Program-made: the position numbers and the translations under genes
Shown: positions 1 to 11,805 of the stretch, piece after piece
Numbering within the stretch: the stretch's first letter is position 1
Layout: each line of letters starts with the position of its first letter
Assembly (NCBI GenBank): GCA_031769625.1
Contig: JAUIMM010000121.1
Coordinates: 14,256,001 to 14,320,000, forward strand
DNA: 64,000 nucleotides
Source of the DNA: Taudactylus pleione
Taxonomy: Eukaryota; Chordata; Amphibia; Anura; Myobatrachidae
Reading direction: 5' to 3'
Notes under the pieces: generated by a model
Told to the model about the DNA's origin: nothing
Databases searched by the model: none
Seen by the model: the letters and a program-made list of their open reading frames with translations, nothing else

Positions 1-464
1 GCAGAACCTTAACCCAGGGAGCCTGTTCTTGGACTACCACTTTATGGATTTGGAAAGCATCACATAATAAAACTTAATAACTTGAAGATACACCCCTGCA
101 CCAACTGGGATGAAACCAATGCAAGGTGGTACAGTTGGATCCTGGCCAGGTTTTAGGGGGTTAGGGTCCCTGACGGACCTCCCATTGGTTTACGCTGGGC
201 AGAACTTTGACCCAAGGATCCTGTTCTGAGTTTTCCACTGGATGGATTTGTTTGAAAACTTCTCACAGATGGGTAGAAAGTAGTCTGGGATGCATAATGG
301 AATGGTTGGGGTCCCAGTTGTACCTCACTGCAAAGTGCGCTGGACAGAACGTTGACCCAGGGAGCTTGTGCTGGGCTTTCTACTGGATGGATTTGGATGA
401 CATCACAAAATAAAACTTAATAATTTGAAGAGTTCAACCCAGGCAATGCTGGGTACTTCAGCTA

Positions 465-465
<1 letters not shown>
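1..465 (+). mobile_element. Helitron-like 3' end with internal tandem repeats
   Basis: Three diverged copies of a 150-190 bp unit are seen, each with a GGGCAGAAC-TTGACCCA-like start (near 1, 197 and 340) and a CTGGATGGATTTG-like middle. The segment ends in a short hairpin (ACCCAGGCAATGCTGGGT, 437-454) followed by ACTTCAGCTAGT. A hairpin about 10 bases before a terminal CTAG, with T after it, is the 3' signature of Helitrons. The 5' end lies outside the window and no Rep/helicase coding is visible, so this is a non-autonomous or truncated copy. Confidence 0.6.

Positions 466-502
<37 letters not shown>
466..502. repeat. (AT)n microsatellite
   Basis: An uninterrupted AT dinucleotide run directly follows the Helitron-like 3' end. 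Confidence 0.9.
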
Positions 503-503
<1 letters not shown>

Positions 504-3258
504 GACTAATTTAAAATGAAATATAAATAGCTATAATTTACATAATGTGAATTAAAGAAAAAATTTGGGGGACATATTAAGAAGAATTATTTTATAGTTT
601 TTAAAAAAAAAACTTTACTGTGTTAGTTGGGGAGGTGGGACAGGTAGGATGAAGTGAGGGGGGCAAAACAGAGAGGCAAAAACAAAGCCATGACAGAGTG
701 GGGTCAGGGACCTCCTCTGCCATTTCTGACACAGATACTGACAGTAGAAATGCATTGCGTGGTCTAAGTGGGGTCCCTCCAATGAGGAACTAAGCTAGGT
801 CCACAAGGAGCTCACACCTGCTGGAAGGGTGAAGTGGACTTAATAACTTCTGTTCCCAAAGAGGATGATCTACATGTTTTACTAAAACTATTTTTAGAAG
901 TAATTAATACTTCTAGAGCAATCAACCACATAGGTAAGCAGCTCCTCCAGACAGATCCTCTGTCAGCCCAGGATCTAAAATAAGAACACATTTTCTAAAA
1001 ATGTCTAGAAGACGTTCAATGGTGTTTTTTTTACTATTATTCAGATCACTAACTTAATTTATACAAATGACTTTAATAATGTGTTGTGAATATCTGTAGT
1101 TCTTAATGCATCTTTTCTATTCCTCACCAAGGAATCTTCTTGTACAAATGAAGAGATGGAAAAGAAAATCTTTGCATCAGTTCTTTAGATCAATTGTTCC
1201 TTATATAGAATGGTCTAGTGATGAATGTCTTTTTAAATTCCTTCAGCTCCTGGAGTTAGACCCGTCCACCAGAAAATGTGTGATGTTACATGGCTTCCTG
1301 CCCTACCCTCCATAGAGGGCGTGAGATGAGGTGAAGCCCTGGGTGTAGGGGGGCTAGGATGTACCTCTGATATAGCAGTTACTAAAAGATTATCTTCCAG
1401 CAGCCACCCAGTGGGCACTTCTGACTGATCGCATCTGATGCGACCATGTCCGGGAAAGCCCAATCTGGCATGGTTGCATCTGATGCGACCACGCCAGGCA
1501 AGTGGTTTATAATCCACATTTCTGAGAAATTTGAAGTTTGTATTTCTGATAGCTCTCACAATAAATCTCTCACTCTATATTGATCAATATACACAGAAAG
1601 CCTTGTACTGCAGGTAATTGCCAAAAAATAGCAAGTGCCTCTGCCCAAGTTCAGCTGAAAACTAAGTAAACTTCTTAACCAGAGTTAAGTTTCACTTAGA
1701 AATCAATTCCTGGTCACCCCATATAACCCTTAAGATTTTTCATATTTTTAACATTCAACCCCGATTACTTGATTGTAAGAGATCCCAATTGCTAACCGCT
1801 GTCAACAAGTTGTCACGTTTAGTACTCACTTGAGTCTGCATGATGTGGGTGTGACACAGAGTTAATAAAAAAAACAAACACACTCTTAAAATAATGATTA
1901 CACTCCCTGATATTTTACACTCACAAGTACTCTCTTTTTGTTTGGGGCAAAAGTTCTACCAAATTAATAATAAAATATAACTCTTATTGTATTCATTAAA
2001 AATAGTGAGAGGATTTAGACAGAGACAGACAACATTTACACACATTAAAATAAAGCAGTAGAAGCCTCAAGTATGAAAACTTTAGTGGTTAATTAATAAA
2101 CACCACTTAGGTCAATTTAGGCAATTGAGATGTAATTATACCAGGGTGAAAATTGTTTAAACTTATATTTATCTACTTAGAGGGATATTATCCCTTAATA
2201 AGATCTGGATATACACAAGCCGCAAATTAGCCAATCATAATTCTACTTATTCTATTGCACTCATACAGTATGTATGGGTCAATTCAATATCTTTTGACTA
2301 CACAAAAATACATTTCCAAAAAGCAATCATATATATCAGCAAAAAAACAGGTAATAGAAGGAATGGAAAGACACATTAATCAATCAATCAAGAAGTCATT
2401 CCAAAAAGGTTTCACATAGATACCAGCATTATATATATAAGTGATCACAAGATTAGATTTTATATATGTATATCTGTTAGTTATGCAGGATGCTAGTCCG
2501 AAAAAGTAAACATTTTCCTGGATCAGATCAAGTATATATTCAGTATATCATAGCTAGTGATCCATAGTGTGCATTATAGTAGGATTGTCAGTACATATTA
2601 TGTGATAGAAAAATACTGTATATTCCGTTTGTAATAAGGAAATTGACACAAATAATCAAGTATACCTGATAGTAAGTAGTGCGTTGTGGTGGCAGTGTGT
2701 CTCAGGATGGAGTGCTCGTGTGCGCATCGGGGACCCCCGTCAAGATGCGCGTTTCACCAGTATAATGGCTTGTCAATTGAGCTCCGTGACGTCACGGAGT
2801 TGGCCGGATTCGCTATTAATTCTCATCTTCTGCCACCACTAAAGTAGGTTGAGTAACTACTCACTTCACATATGAAGCTTTCAGTTCTCTCTGCTTGTAA
2901 GCCTTCAGTTCTCCCTACTCAACTACAATTAGACCTTTAAATCAGTTCCAGTTAACATTAAAGGTAAAATGGATCCAATAAGAATCACAAAGACCAAGTT
3001 TATTAATGAAGCTTGATATGAGAAAATACTCACAATGTTTAAAGAATATACAAGAAACAATTAATAAAAATAATATACTCTACATAGATATTCTTAGGCA
3101 TATAATTTCAAAAGGTAAAAAATAGAAATGTTTCCCTTAGATAAATAAAACTGTGTTAAGGAGACGTATGAAGTCCAGAGCAATTCTCATTATCACGCAG
3201 GCTCCCAAGAATTGTGTCAGGTTTATGTGTTTTGACCTGTTTTTTTTTAATTCCTGGC
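503..3258. other. AT-rich non-coding stretch, no gene recognised
   Basis: No ORF here looks coding and no exon of the neighbouring SLC11 gene was found. A 17-base GCATCTGATGCGACCA-type motif occurs twice (about 1432 and 1477), suggesting an old repeat. An 18-bp perfect palindrome with a TGACGTCA core sits at 2782-2799, just after a GC-rich segment with a CGCGTTTCACC motif (about 2740-2770) that looks like the end of a dispersed repeat. Confidence 0.5.
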
Positions 3259-3598
3259 CAGGGCCGGAATAAAGCTTGTGGGGGCCCCAGGGCAACTAAA
3301 TTGTGGAGTCCACCTTCAAGCCACATGGAGCCTGCCAATGACCCCCACTCCACCCCCAAGCCCTACTGCCTCCATCACCACTCCTGATTACTTACCTGTC
3401 AATCTCCCGATTCTAGCAAAGCTGCTTCCTACTCCCCTCATTAGCGTCACTGACATGATGTGTCACGAGACTCCCATGAGGGGACTCAGTCAGTTGGGAG
3501 CTACTCTGCGCTGTATGCAGCAGTACTGAGTTTGGGGGCCCCTCTATGTGTGGGGGCCCCAGGGCTGCCACCCCTGTTGCCTCCTTAATCCGGCCCTG
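3259..3598. mobile_element. Short non-autonomous hAT-like element
   Basis: The ends are inverted: CAGGGCCGGAATAA on the left and TTAATCCGGCCCTG on the right. They are flanked by 8-bp near-duplicates (TTCCTGGC at 3251-3258, TCCCTGGC at 3599-3606). CAGGG termini and 8-bp target duplications are hAT features. The 340-bp body contains GGGGGCCCCAGGGC segments and has no transposase. A related fragment lies near 41937. Confidence 0.75.
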
Positions 3599-4043
3599 TC
3601 CCTGGCTCAGGGTGTTAGGTGCACCCCATGCTTGCAGTCATTGGTCACTTTCTATATAAATGTAAATTAGGTTGTATGACTCTTTGTAAACAGCAAGCTT
3701 AAAACAACTGTCTTAAGGAAAACATCAAACATATTATTTCTCTGCACACGTCCATCCTAAGAAGGATAATATTAGATTAAAATAATGCAGTATCTCATTA
3801 TAAAAAAAATAATTAGGTAATTACAAACAAATAGATTGAAGACAGGAATACAGTATAAAGTGGTCTTCAAAGGCTATGATATTACCCTATGTATTCCTCT
3901 TTTCTAAAGAGAATTTTACCTGGCTGGTTCTTTTTGGTTAAGATCAGAGGCTGTAACACTTCACAGATCTTCATGGTATTTAGGGAGCAGATTAACAAGT
4001 CTTATGAAAGTTGACATATAAGTAAGACGAGTTAGTATGCTTA
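3599..4043. other. Non-coding, nothing recognised
   Basis: AT-rich sequence downstream (on the minus strand) of the 4451-4570 exon. No exon, RNA gene or repeat end is recognised. Confidence 0.4.
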
Positions 4044-4242
4044 GGGGTCTATTTACTAAGTAGTGTTAGGAGACAGAGTGAAAAGTGATAAAGAAGTGAT
4101 AAGGTGCCAGCCAATCAGCTCCCAACTGTCATTTTTCAAACACAGCCTGTGAGATGGCAGTTGGGAGCTGATTGGCTGGCACCTTATCACTTTCTTATCA
4201 CTTTTCACTCTGTCTCCTAACACTGCTTAGTAAATAGACCCC
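4044..4242. mobile_element. Foldback MITE, TTA target duplication
   Basis: The 199-bp element is one long inverted repeat: GGGGTCTATTTACTAAG at the left matches CTTAGTAAATAGACCCC at the right, and the arms continue through GAGACAGAGTGAAAAG. TTA flanks both ends (4041-4043 and 4243-4245). The 3-bp TTA duplication fits PIF/Harbinger-type MITEs. A second copy is at 11926-12093. Confidence 0.8.
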
Positions 4243-4450
4243 TTAGACTTTTATGACCATAACCATAAACCATTACCTGTACCCTTATCTGAGCAGCTCT
4301 GACTGCCACATTGTCTCTAAAGAGGTCATGGGAGAGAAACAACTTAGCATACCTTGAAACCCAAATGATTACACAATACACATAACTACTTTTGCTATAG
4401 TGACATTCTAACTTCATATAATATTTTCTTGACACTTGTTATGACCTTAC

Positions 4451-4570
4451 CTTTGGGTAGTAATTATGGCAGACTTGAGCCAAGTCTTTGCCAGTCACTA
4501 CTCCAAGCCGCACCGCCAGCCTTTGACATAAAAGACCTAGAAAGGTGGCACCAAGTAGAACCCACAGCAA
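4451..4570 (-). CDS. slc11a1: SLC11 (NRAMP) metal transporter exon, TM2 region
   Basis: Read on the minus strand, the exon starts after GTTGTTCTAG, ends before GTAAGGTCAT, and encodes exactly 40 residues in phase 0. The peptide begins [20 protein letters not shown] and ends [14 protein letters not shown]. It is a close match to the segment after TM1 in NRAMP proton-coupled Fe2+/Mn2+ transporters. From memory of the family, CQRLA and VVTGKDL are closer to SLC11A1 (phagosomal NRAMP1) than to SLC11A2 (DMT1), which has LQRLA and TGLHL. It joins in frame to the 5609-5731 exon across a 1038-bp intron. The following exon, expected to carry the SDMQEVIG motif, is not in the window and should lie to the left. 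The family call is firm; the paralogue is less certain. Confidence 0.88.
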
Positions 4571-5076
4571 CTAGAACAACAAACATAAGATTGACTGTGA
4601 TGATTTCATACAAAAACAGGTGTCAATTGAGCTACAGTACAAAACCCTCCCCCTGAGATTTACTTTGCAGCAGCAGCTAGGTATTTTCTTACAAATAAAT
4701 GCATGCCATGCTAAACAATACAGTAATAGCAACATATGAACTTTTACAAAGGGCAGCACATTACCCTCAGCAATAAGTAAGAGAAAATATCTGTCCATCA
4801 CAGGGTGGTTTCTTGGTACTCAGAAAGCGACACTGCTGGGAGTTGTTATCCATATACAGTATATATTTATATTATCAGATTGTGTATTATCACAGTTGTT
4901 TTTATATTGATCTACTCTCTGAGCTATTATGTGATTTAATGTAATACATGTTCTAGTATTTTCTACATTGGTCTTGCATATAGTTAATTAATTGTTTAGC
5001 TAAGTATTAAGTTTATTTTGCCCTGGCTGTCAGCACCAACTCACAATACATTTCTATCCATTCTACACACTTCACA
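4571..5076. other. Intron sequence between two SLC11 exons
   Basis: Non-coding. No feature is recognised before the MITE fragment that follows. Confidence 0.6.
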
Positions 5077-5321
5077 CGCAAAAAGCGAGCGCTCGCTCTG
5101 AATGAGGGCGGCCGCTCTTTTTTTTTTTTAGCCAGCCTCCTGGCCGCTCGCTAAACTGTGGGTGACCACCCACAGCTTTAGCGAGCGGCCAGGTGATGGT
5201 CGCGATGGTCTTGACCAACTCAACCATCAGGCTTGCGACGAGACCCTTGTGCATGCGCAGTGCCCCACCATCGACCCGCTTGCGAACGCATAGCGCTTGG
5301 GAGCGGGTCTGAATAAGGGTC
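5077..5321. mobile_element. Fragment of GGGCCTGATTCAG-type MITE inside SLC11 intron
   Basis: The segment contains the family's hallmarks: GCGAGCGCTCGCTCTGAAT, an internal CTGTGGGTGACCACCCACAG palindrome, GATGGTCGCGATGGTC, and a right end GGGTCTGAATAAGGGTC followed by TTA. The left terminus is not intact. Fuller copies are at 6956, 38669, 41084 and 60276. Confidence 0.65.
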
Positions 5322-5542
5322 TTAATGTGGTTGGCTGCTTCCATTAACTAGTTGTTCTTTTTGAGTGTGCCTGATATAAAATATTTTTTTGTGTAAAAAT
5401 GCTGGAGAGAAGCCGTTTCTATTTTTTTTCAAATTGACCCAAAAATGTAAGAAGTTTATAATTATATGAGGCTTATACTGAAGTAAATTCTAAATCATGG
5501 CACACCGTTTATATTTTAGCCATGTGCGGAATGATCCCTCTA

Positions 5543-6077
<535 letters not shown>

Positions 6078-6940
6078 GAGGGGTATTCAATATGAAACGT
6101 TAACTTCACTGTCAAAGTTAACGTTTCATATCGGAGTTTTTACCTGCGTTAAAGTATCGGGCGCGCTCCCGCTTATCCCCGTATTCAATATAAAATTAAC
6201 GAAAACGGGAAACTCCGAAGTTGGCTTTGCGTAAAGTTACGAATTTTTCCTTAAAAAAATTGTAAGACACCCCTAAAGTTGTAAAAACATGGGGGATCAC
6301 TATGGGTACCCCCGTTTTAGCCTTTAATTGAAAGTCGGGGATTTAAATAGCCGCAGCAGGTGTTTTTTTCCCGACATTGAAGAAGTGTTGCAGAAGAGCA
6401 CTTAGGTTATTTTTTTCGTTTTTTTAAGTGGTCCCATCAAATTTGGGGTACATTAAAATGGGTACTAGCATATTTTTAAGTCCCTAAAGTAAATTTTTTA
6501 AAATTCTGCATTTGTGCACCTGCCGCTATAATTCTATTCTTCAAAACATCTGCCGCATACTTAGCCCTGAACCTATTTCCCTATTGTTATACAATTTTTT
6601 CCCAATTTTTTTTTTTCACCCCAATTTTTAAATTAATTTTTTGGGGTGTCCTTATTTTTTTTTTAAAACTTTTTTTGACACAGTTCTTTTTTAAATGTCA
6701 GTCCCAGGGGTGCAGGCTATTTTTTTTATAAGCCTGCACCCCTAAACCCCAATTCTGCACTTTTTTTCGACACCTATTCAATGGTGAAAAGTTATCCCCG
6801 TTTTTTATCAAAGACTTTTCAAAACTGCGATAAGTCTTTGAAATTGAATACGGTGTAAAAGTAAAACCTGCGATAATGACGTCATACCTCCGATATTAAC
6901 GCAAAAACGATGTTTTTCGCACCCATATGGAATACCCCTG
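6078..6940. mobile_element. MITE with AGGGGTATTC ends, TAA duplication
   Basis: The left end GAGGGGTATTCAATATG and the right end CATATGGAATACCCCTG are inverted. TAA flanks both sides (6075-6077 and 6941-6943). The body has internal inverted segments (for example AAACGTTAAC and GTTAACGTTT near 6093-6125) and T-rich filler, and has no coding capacity. A 3-bp TWA-type duplication fits PIF/Harbinger. Confidence 0.65.
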
Positions 6941-6955
6941 TAAGTCTTGAATTTA

Positions 6956-7504
6956 GGGCCTGATTCAGACCCACTCGCGAGCGGCTGTCCGCTCGCAAGT
7001 GGGTCAATGTTATGCACTGAGCATGCGCACGACGGAGGGAGCTCCGTCGTGCGCATGCGCCAGACGCGACGAGCGAAGGAAAGTCCTTCGCTCGTTGTGT
7101 CCGATCAAAGGGGGCGTGCTGTCAATGTTGATTGACAGCACGCCCCCTTTGGTGGGCGTGCCGGGGGCGTGCCTCCCTGCCGGGGGCGTTCCCATGGGAA
7201 CGCCTCCCGTCAGAAGCCGGCCCACTGACATCACTAGTGATGTCAGTGGGAGTGATTTTGGCTCTGATAGAGCCAAAATCACTCCGGAGCTTGCGGTTGA
7301 AAACCTCAACCGCAGGCTCCGGCTCGCAATTTCGATGGTCGCGATGGTCTCGACCATCGCGGCCATCAAAAAGCACGCTCGTATAGCCTGTGGGTGGTGA
7401 CCCACAGCTATACGAGCGTCCAGGAGGACGCTCCATGAAAATGGAGCCCGGCCCTCATTCAGAGCGTGCGCTCTGCTCAGAGCGTATGGCTCTGAATGAG
7501 GGCC
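6956..7504. mobile_element. GGGCCTGATTCAG-type MITE, complete, TTA duplication
   Basis: The element runs from GGGCCTGATTCAGACCC to GCTCTGAATGAGGGCC and has TTA on both sides (6953-6955, 7505-7507). It is built of nested palindromes: GGAGGGAGCTCCGTCGTG, CGAAGGAAAGTCCTTCGCTC, TGTCAATGTTGATTGACA, CCATGGGAACG, CACTGACATCACTAGTGATG and GGTGGTGACCCACAGC. The short ORFs inside lie on both strands of these palindromes and are not genes. The 3-bp duplication suggests mobilisation by a PIF/Harbinger transposase located elsewhere. Confidence 0.85.
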
Positions 7505-7507
7505 TTA

Positions 7508-7912
7508 GTGCATTAGCTTCCCAGCTGCATTCCGAGGACATTTAGGACAGTGTAAGAAATGATAGGAGCATTTTCGCCAAGACTCTGATAACTGTGTGGC
7601 AGACAGTAATTAGAGGGGCTCTCAACAAAAATGTATGGTCAGCAAAAGGGAGAATAAATATGCAATATATTATCTAAAGGATTGCGGAATCTACTGTATA
7701 TATGTATAGGAATTCTGGGACTTTCTGTGCAATATACATCCAATCCAATCCAATATACAATGTGTAGAACGGGTATGTGTAATCTATGGGTAGCAAATGA
7801 GCAGAACTCACATGGCCTGCAACTGGGGGAATATATTGTAAAGCCATCAATTTGGGGGCAATCTCTTTGCAATATGCAGACTTCAATTGGCAGGATCTCT
7901 GTGCAGTATAAA
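7508..7912. other. Non-coding with repeated GCAATATAC-like motif
   Basis: The phrase TGTGCAATATAC and close variants recur irregularly (7728, 7750, 7867, 7902). This suggests an old, low-copy tandem repeat. No gene is seen. Confidence 0.35.
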
Positions 7913-8597
7913 GCGGGGCATTCACGGTGCGATAGCACCATGCGAAGCGACGGGGTGTCCGACTTCCGATATGCCGGCTCCCCCCTCCTATGCCTGCATA
8001 GCGCTGCATGGGATTGCACATCGCTTCCCCTGATCGACTGATCCTGCAGTAAGATTAGGGGGTGCGATGTATGACCCCACGGGTGAGCGCTCGGTCTGAC
8101 ATCAGGCCCATATACGGTGCAATATAGCAGCCAAATTGTACCAATCCGTCAGATCCAGTGCCAGATTAATGTTCACATGGGCCTGGAGCTAATATTTATG
8201 AAGGGCCTATTGCAGAGGTTCCCAAACTTTTTTGAATCACATAACTGCACAGCACAGTGCAAACTGGACATACCAGCAGAGGGGATGGGATGGTGAGCAC
8301 AAGGGGGGGGTGGAATCTTAGGGACCTTCATAAACCAACTTTCTGGGGCCCCTATACACCTTAATCCAGGGCCTGTCGCTCTTCCTGTTTGTGCTGACAC
8401 TGGCCATTTGGGAGCGGTGGGGTGGGTGTGACATCACACATGTGCAGAGGTGGTACTCTATACAACGCAGGGAGGGCTTCTGAAGTCTTCCATATCGCTT
8501 GCCACTCCTTGCACCCCCAGCTCTGGGTCCAAGTCAAGAATCGGTCCCCTTATGTGCAACTCAAGCTCCTGTACCCTCTTAATTTACCACTTGCGGT

Positions 8598-9075
8598 TAA
8601 GATGCCAGGGGACGGGATGCCGGACGTCTGTATACCAAAGCTGGAATCCTGACTCCCGTCAGGAAGCCGATGCTGTGATCCCAAAGGGATCAAGATACCA
8701 ATGTCAGAATCTCGAACACCGGTATCCCGAAAGTAAGCATACGGGTAAGGGTTAGTGTTAGCCCGGTGTTGGCGGGGTTAGGTACCTCCCGAGGAGGATT
8801 AGGGTTAGGCACCGACCGGGGAGGGTTAGGCTGCGGGGATGGGGGTTTAGGGTTAGGTACCACCGGGGGGAGGTTACGGTTAGGCACTAACCCGGGAGGG
8901 TTTGGTTTAGGGTGCGGGAAGGGGGGATTAGGGATAGGCACCATCGGGGGGAGGTTAGGGTTAGGCACCACCAGGGTAGGGTTAGAGGAAGAAAGGGGGA
9001 GGGTTAGGGTACTTAGATTGGGATGCCGCTGTCGGTCTTCTGACCGGCGGCATCCTGTCCAGCGGTATATCATAC
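8598..9075. mobile_element. Element carrying TTAGGG-like minisatellite (copy 1)
   Basis: About 270 bp of GGGTTAGGGTTAGGCACC variants with GGGGGGAGG spacers are bounded by GATGCCAGGGGACGGGATG on the left and GACCGGCGGCATCCTGTCC on the right. The same architecture recurs at 11045-11805 and 62234-62768, so the minisatellite belongs to a dispersed element and is not telomeric DNA. Confidence 0.6.
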
Positions 9076-9079
9076 AGAT

Positions 9080-9168
9080 TCCTGTGTATGTGTATATAAA
9101 TATATATATATATATATATTAGATTTATATACACACATATATATATATACACATACATGCATATATAG

Positions 9169-9216
<48 letters not shown>

Positions 9217-9330
9217 TATAAACACATGTTTACACATACATAAATACAAATATATACATATATATACATTTAGATACATATATATTATATACACATTACA
9301 ATATATCTATATATATATACATCTATACAA
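9080..9330. repeat. AT/GT microsatellite
   Basis: Long runs of AT and ACAT dinucleotides. ORFs predicted on the minus strand here are artefacts of the repeat. Confidence 0.9.
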
Positions 9331-9850
9331 AGATGTTTTCTCACTAGTGTCCGGCTGCAGTGTGCCAGGTTAGTTGCCAAGGTGGGGTGAGGGGTCAATG
9401 GCTGGGCTTTAGAAAACCCAGGGGCAGAGTTTTGAGCATCTCGGTATACAGATGAAGGGGGCGGAGCTTAATGTGATTCGGGGGGCGGAGCTTAACACGA
9501 TTCGGGGGTGGGGCTTAGCGCAACTCGCAATGCACTGTCGGCCTGCCTGGAGGCGGAGTTTCGGACAGTCTGAGGGCAGAGCTATGAGCAGGCCCGAGGA
9601 TAAGCGGGGCTTCAGGTAACGGGAGGGGGTGGAAGGAATGGGAGATAATCCTGCAGAATGGACGGGGCTTCGGAAACGCTGTAGTGGACTGGTGACAGAA
9701 AAAGTTTTTTTTCCTGTCAACACAGCATGCACTGCAGTAGGTCCTGTGGGCCTATTTTCATGGGGTGGTCGGGAGCTGGAGCTCCACTTGCCCCATTGTT
9801 AATCCGGCCCTGGTCAGATCGGCTGCTTTATCGCACCGTGTATTCCCCGC

Positions 9851-10688
9851 ATAAGCCTTGCAATTTGTGGTGTCCTTTGTGTAATATATGGCATGCTATA
9901 TGAAAGCTATATGAATTTATGCATATATTATATCTAAAATATGCAATTTGTTTTGTCCATTTATAAAACCGGTAACGCTGTAAAATCACCTTTTACTCTT
10001 AAAAGAAAGGGACAAAAACTTTAGTTTGTAAATTTGTAAGTTTGTAAATAATTTACAGCCCTTCAGCATGCAGACATCTCCCATTACATCCTACACACAG
10101 CCCTGTGTTAGAACTTCAGCTGACCTCAAATGACTTACAGTATTTGTCTATCTGCTTAGTGGATATTTACATTTCGGAATACTGCGGGGCTAAGACCAGT
10201 TCTTGTGAATAAAAACAATGATGTTTTCAGGATATAGGAAACACAACAGATCCTCCTTGTTACAAAGTTTCACCATAGGCAGTCTCATCACATGGGGACA
10301 ATGTAACCTCAGGGATACGAGGGGTTATATGAGCTCATAAAGAACGTTAATTAACATTCCGATGAGGAGGGGGCTAAGGGGCGTTTATACATTTAATCCT
10401 CAGCTGTACAGTGACAAATACATTTGGGTACATGACCACTAAAGAGGGCTACTTATTTAGCAGAAACAAAGGACTAATTGACATGAGGTACAGATACATT
10501 GAACTAGGGGGTTTAGAAAAATGTTTGTATTTTCATTCCATTCGTTAAAAATTTTACATCCAAGTTTGAAATATTTTTACATTTAGCCGCCCTCCACCAA
10601 AAACAATTGTAAATTTAATCTATGAACCATAAAAAAAACAGCTCAGTGTCTGCTTTAGATGCAGATGCTGGCCGTTAGTATAGAACAA
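9851..10688. other. Intronic sequence, nothing recognised
   Basis: No exon, RNA gene or transposon end is recognised. Base composition is moderately AT-rich. Confidence 0.4.
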
Positions 10689-10855
10689 GGGCTTGATTTA
10701 CAAAGTGGCGGTTTTTGTAATCCACCACATTCTGGCGTATATGGCACAGTCACGGGCAGTGAAAAGCCCACAGGCTTTACACTGACTGCGAGTGGCCTGT
10801 TAAATTTTAGCCTCCAACCTGCTGGGACGTAATCCACCTCTTTGTAAATAAGCCT
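10689..10855. mobile_element. Small foldback MITE
   Basis: GGGCTTGATTTACAAAGTGG at the left is matched by the inverse of CCTCTTTGTAAATAAGCC at the right. GGTGGATTACG/TAATCCACC-like arms continue inward. No clear target duplication is seen. Confidence 0.5.
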
Positions 10856-11044
10856 TAACTACCTAGTACCATATCCCTAGTTCTCCATGCAGGGCTCAGT
10901 ATTAGTCCTTATGATGTATGTACTCTATAATTTTGCTTAAGGTCAGTATATTCCAAATATGTGTACTAGTGATGTGCAGAGTTTATGATAGCTTACATTA
11001 CATGTAAACAGCAATCTGTCTTGCAGTAATATATATATCAAATT

Positions 11045-11805
11045 GGAATGTGGTTAAGGGACCGGCGGCTGCGAGGCCATCGGTCTCTATACCGACATTG
11101 GAATTCCTACAAAGGAGTTAAGATAGGCGTCAAAATACTGATGCCTACAGTATCTTGATCCTGATGCCAAAATCCAGGAGGACATGTGCCCGAACAAAGG
11201 TAAGCCGGAGCGCCTGTAGTGTTAGCTGCGGGCAGGAAGGGTTGGGTTTAAGTCAGTTAGCGGGGTTAGTGTTAGGTTTTGGGGGGAGGTTAAGGTGAGG
11301 CACCCTTAGTGCATACCTCCCAACATGACCCTCTCCAGGAGGGACACAATGCTCTGGTCCTGGACTTCCCTGGTAAAAGTCAAATAGGGGAGTCACACCA
11401 ACTGTCATTTCACACGCTGCCAAACATCACTGGCTGGGACTCACTGGCAGTTGGTGTGACTCCCCTATTTGAATTTTGGACTGTACTGCAGCCCCACCTC
11501 TGGAGCCGCCACCAATCATAAATTACCAGGGAAGTCAAGGACCAGAGCATTGTGTCCCTCCTGGAGAGGGTCATTTTGGGAGGTATGCCTAGTGGGGAGG
11601 GTTAGGGTCAGGCACCACGGGGGGGGGGTTAGGTTTAGGCACTAAGGGGAGAGGGTTAGGCACAAAGGGGGGAGACTTAGGTTTAGGAACTAACGGGGCG
11701 GGTTAGGGTGCGTGTGGGGAAGGTTAGGGATACCAACAATCGGAATGCCGCTGTCAGTATTGTGACAGGAGGCATCCTGACAGCCGGCATTACATACCCA
11801 TTCCA
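11045..11805. mobile_element. Element carrying TTAGGG-like minisatellite (copy 2), interrupted
   Basis: It begins GGAATGTGGTTAAGGGACC and ends with CCGGCATTACATACCCATTCC, an approximate inverse. Inside are GGGTTAGGNTTAGGCACC-like units on either side of a nested foldback element (11311-11592). Related elements are at 8598-9075 and 62234-62768. Confidence 0.6.
11311..11592. mobile_element. Long foldback MITE nested in the minisatellite
   Basis: The two 66-bp ends are inverted copies differing at about two positions: GCATACCTCCCAACATGACC at the left against the inverse of GGTCATTTTGGGAGGTATGC at the right. An inner pair (TCAAATAGGGGAGTCACACC and its inverse) extends the fold. It lies within GGTTAGGCACC-type repeats. 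The flanks (CCTTAGTG/CCTAGTGG) give only an imperfect duplication. Confidence 0.7.

Larger units (their letters stand above)
8156..9812. mobile_element. Non-autonomous hAT element, 8-bp duplication GTCAGATC
   Basis: The left end CAGTGCCAGATTAATG and right end GTTAATCCGGCCCTG are imperfect inverted repeats. GTCAGATC is perfectly duplicated at 8148-8155 and 9813-9820, the 8-bp size typical of hAT. The 1657-bp body is composite: a TTAGGG-like minisatellite (about 8745-9010), AT/GT-rich sequence (9080-9330), and GGGGCGGAGCTTAA-like repeats (9455-9520). No transposase is present. An inverted relative of its right end lies at 61098-61420. Confidence 0.85.
7913..9850. mobile_element. Foldback element split by a hAT insertion
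   Basis: GCGGGGCATTCACGGTGC at 7913 is matched in inverted orientation by GCACCGTGTATTCCCCGC ending at 9850. The two halves are separated by the hAT element at 8156-9812, and removing that insertion leaves an element of about 280 bp. A flanking duplication (ATAA?) is unclear, so the superfamily is not assigned. Confidence 0.5.

Noticed and set aside
4217..4435. Possible next SLC11 exon (SDMQEVIG region)
   Set aside because: No frame gives the expected motif, and there is no acceptor/donor pair of fitting phase.
6999..7436. Overlapping ORFs up to 133 codons on both strands
   Set aside because: They are an effect of the palindromic MITE at 6956-7504, with no conserved protein features.
8745..9010. 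True interstitial telomere
   Set aside because: Units are mixed with GGCACC and GGGGGGAGG spacers, and the same pattern recurs in three elements with common ends.
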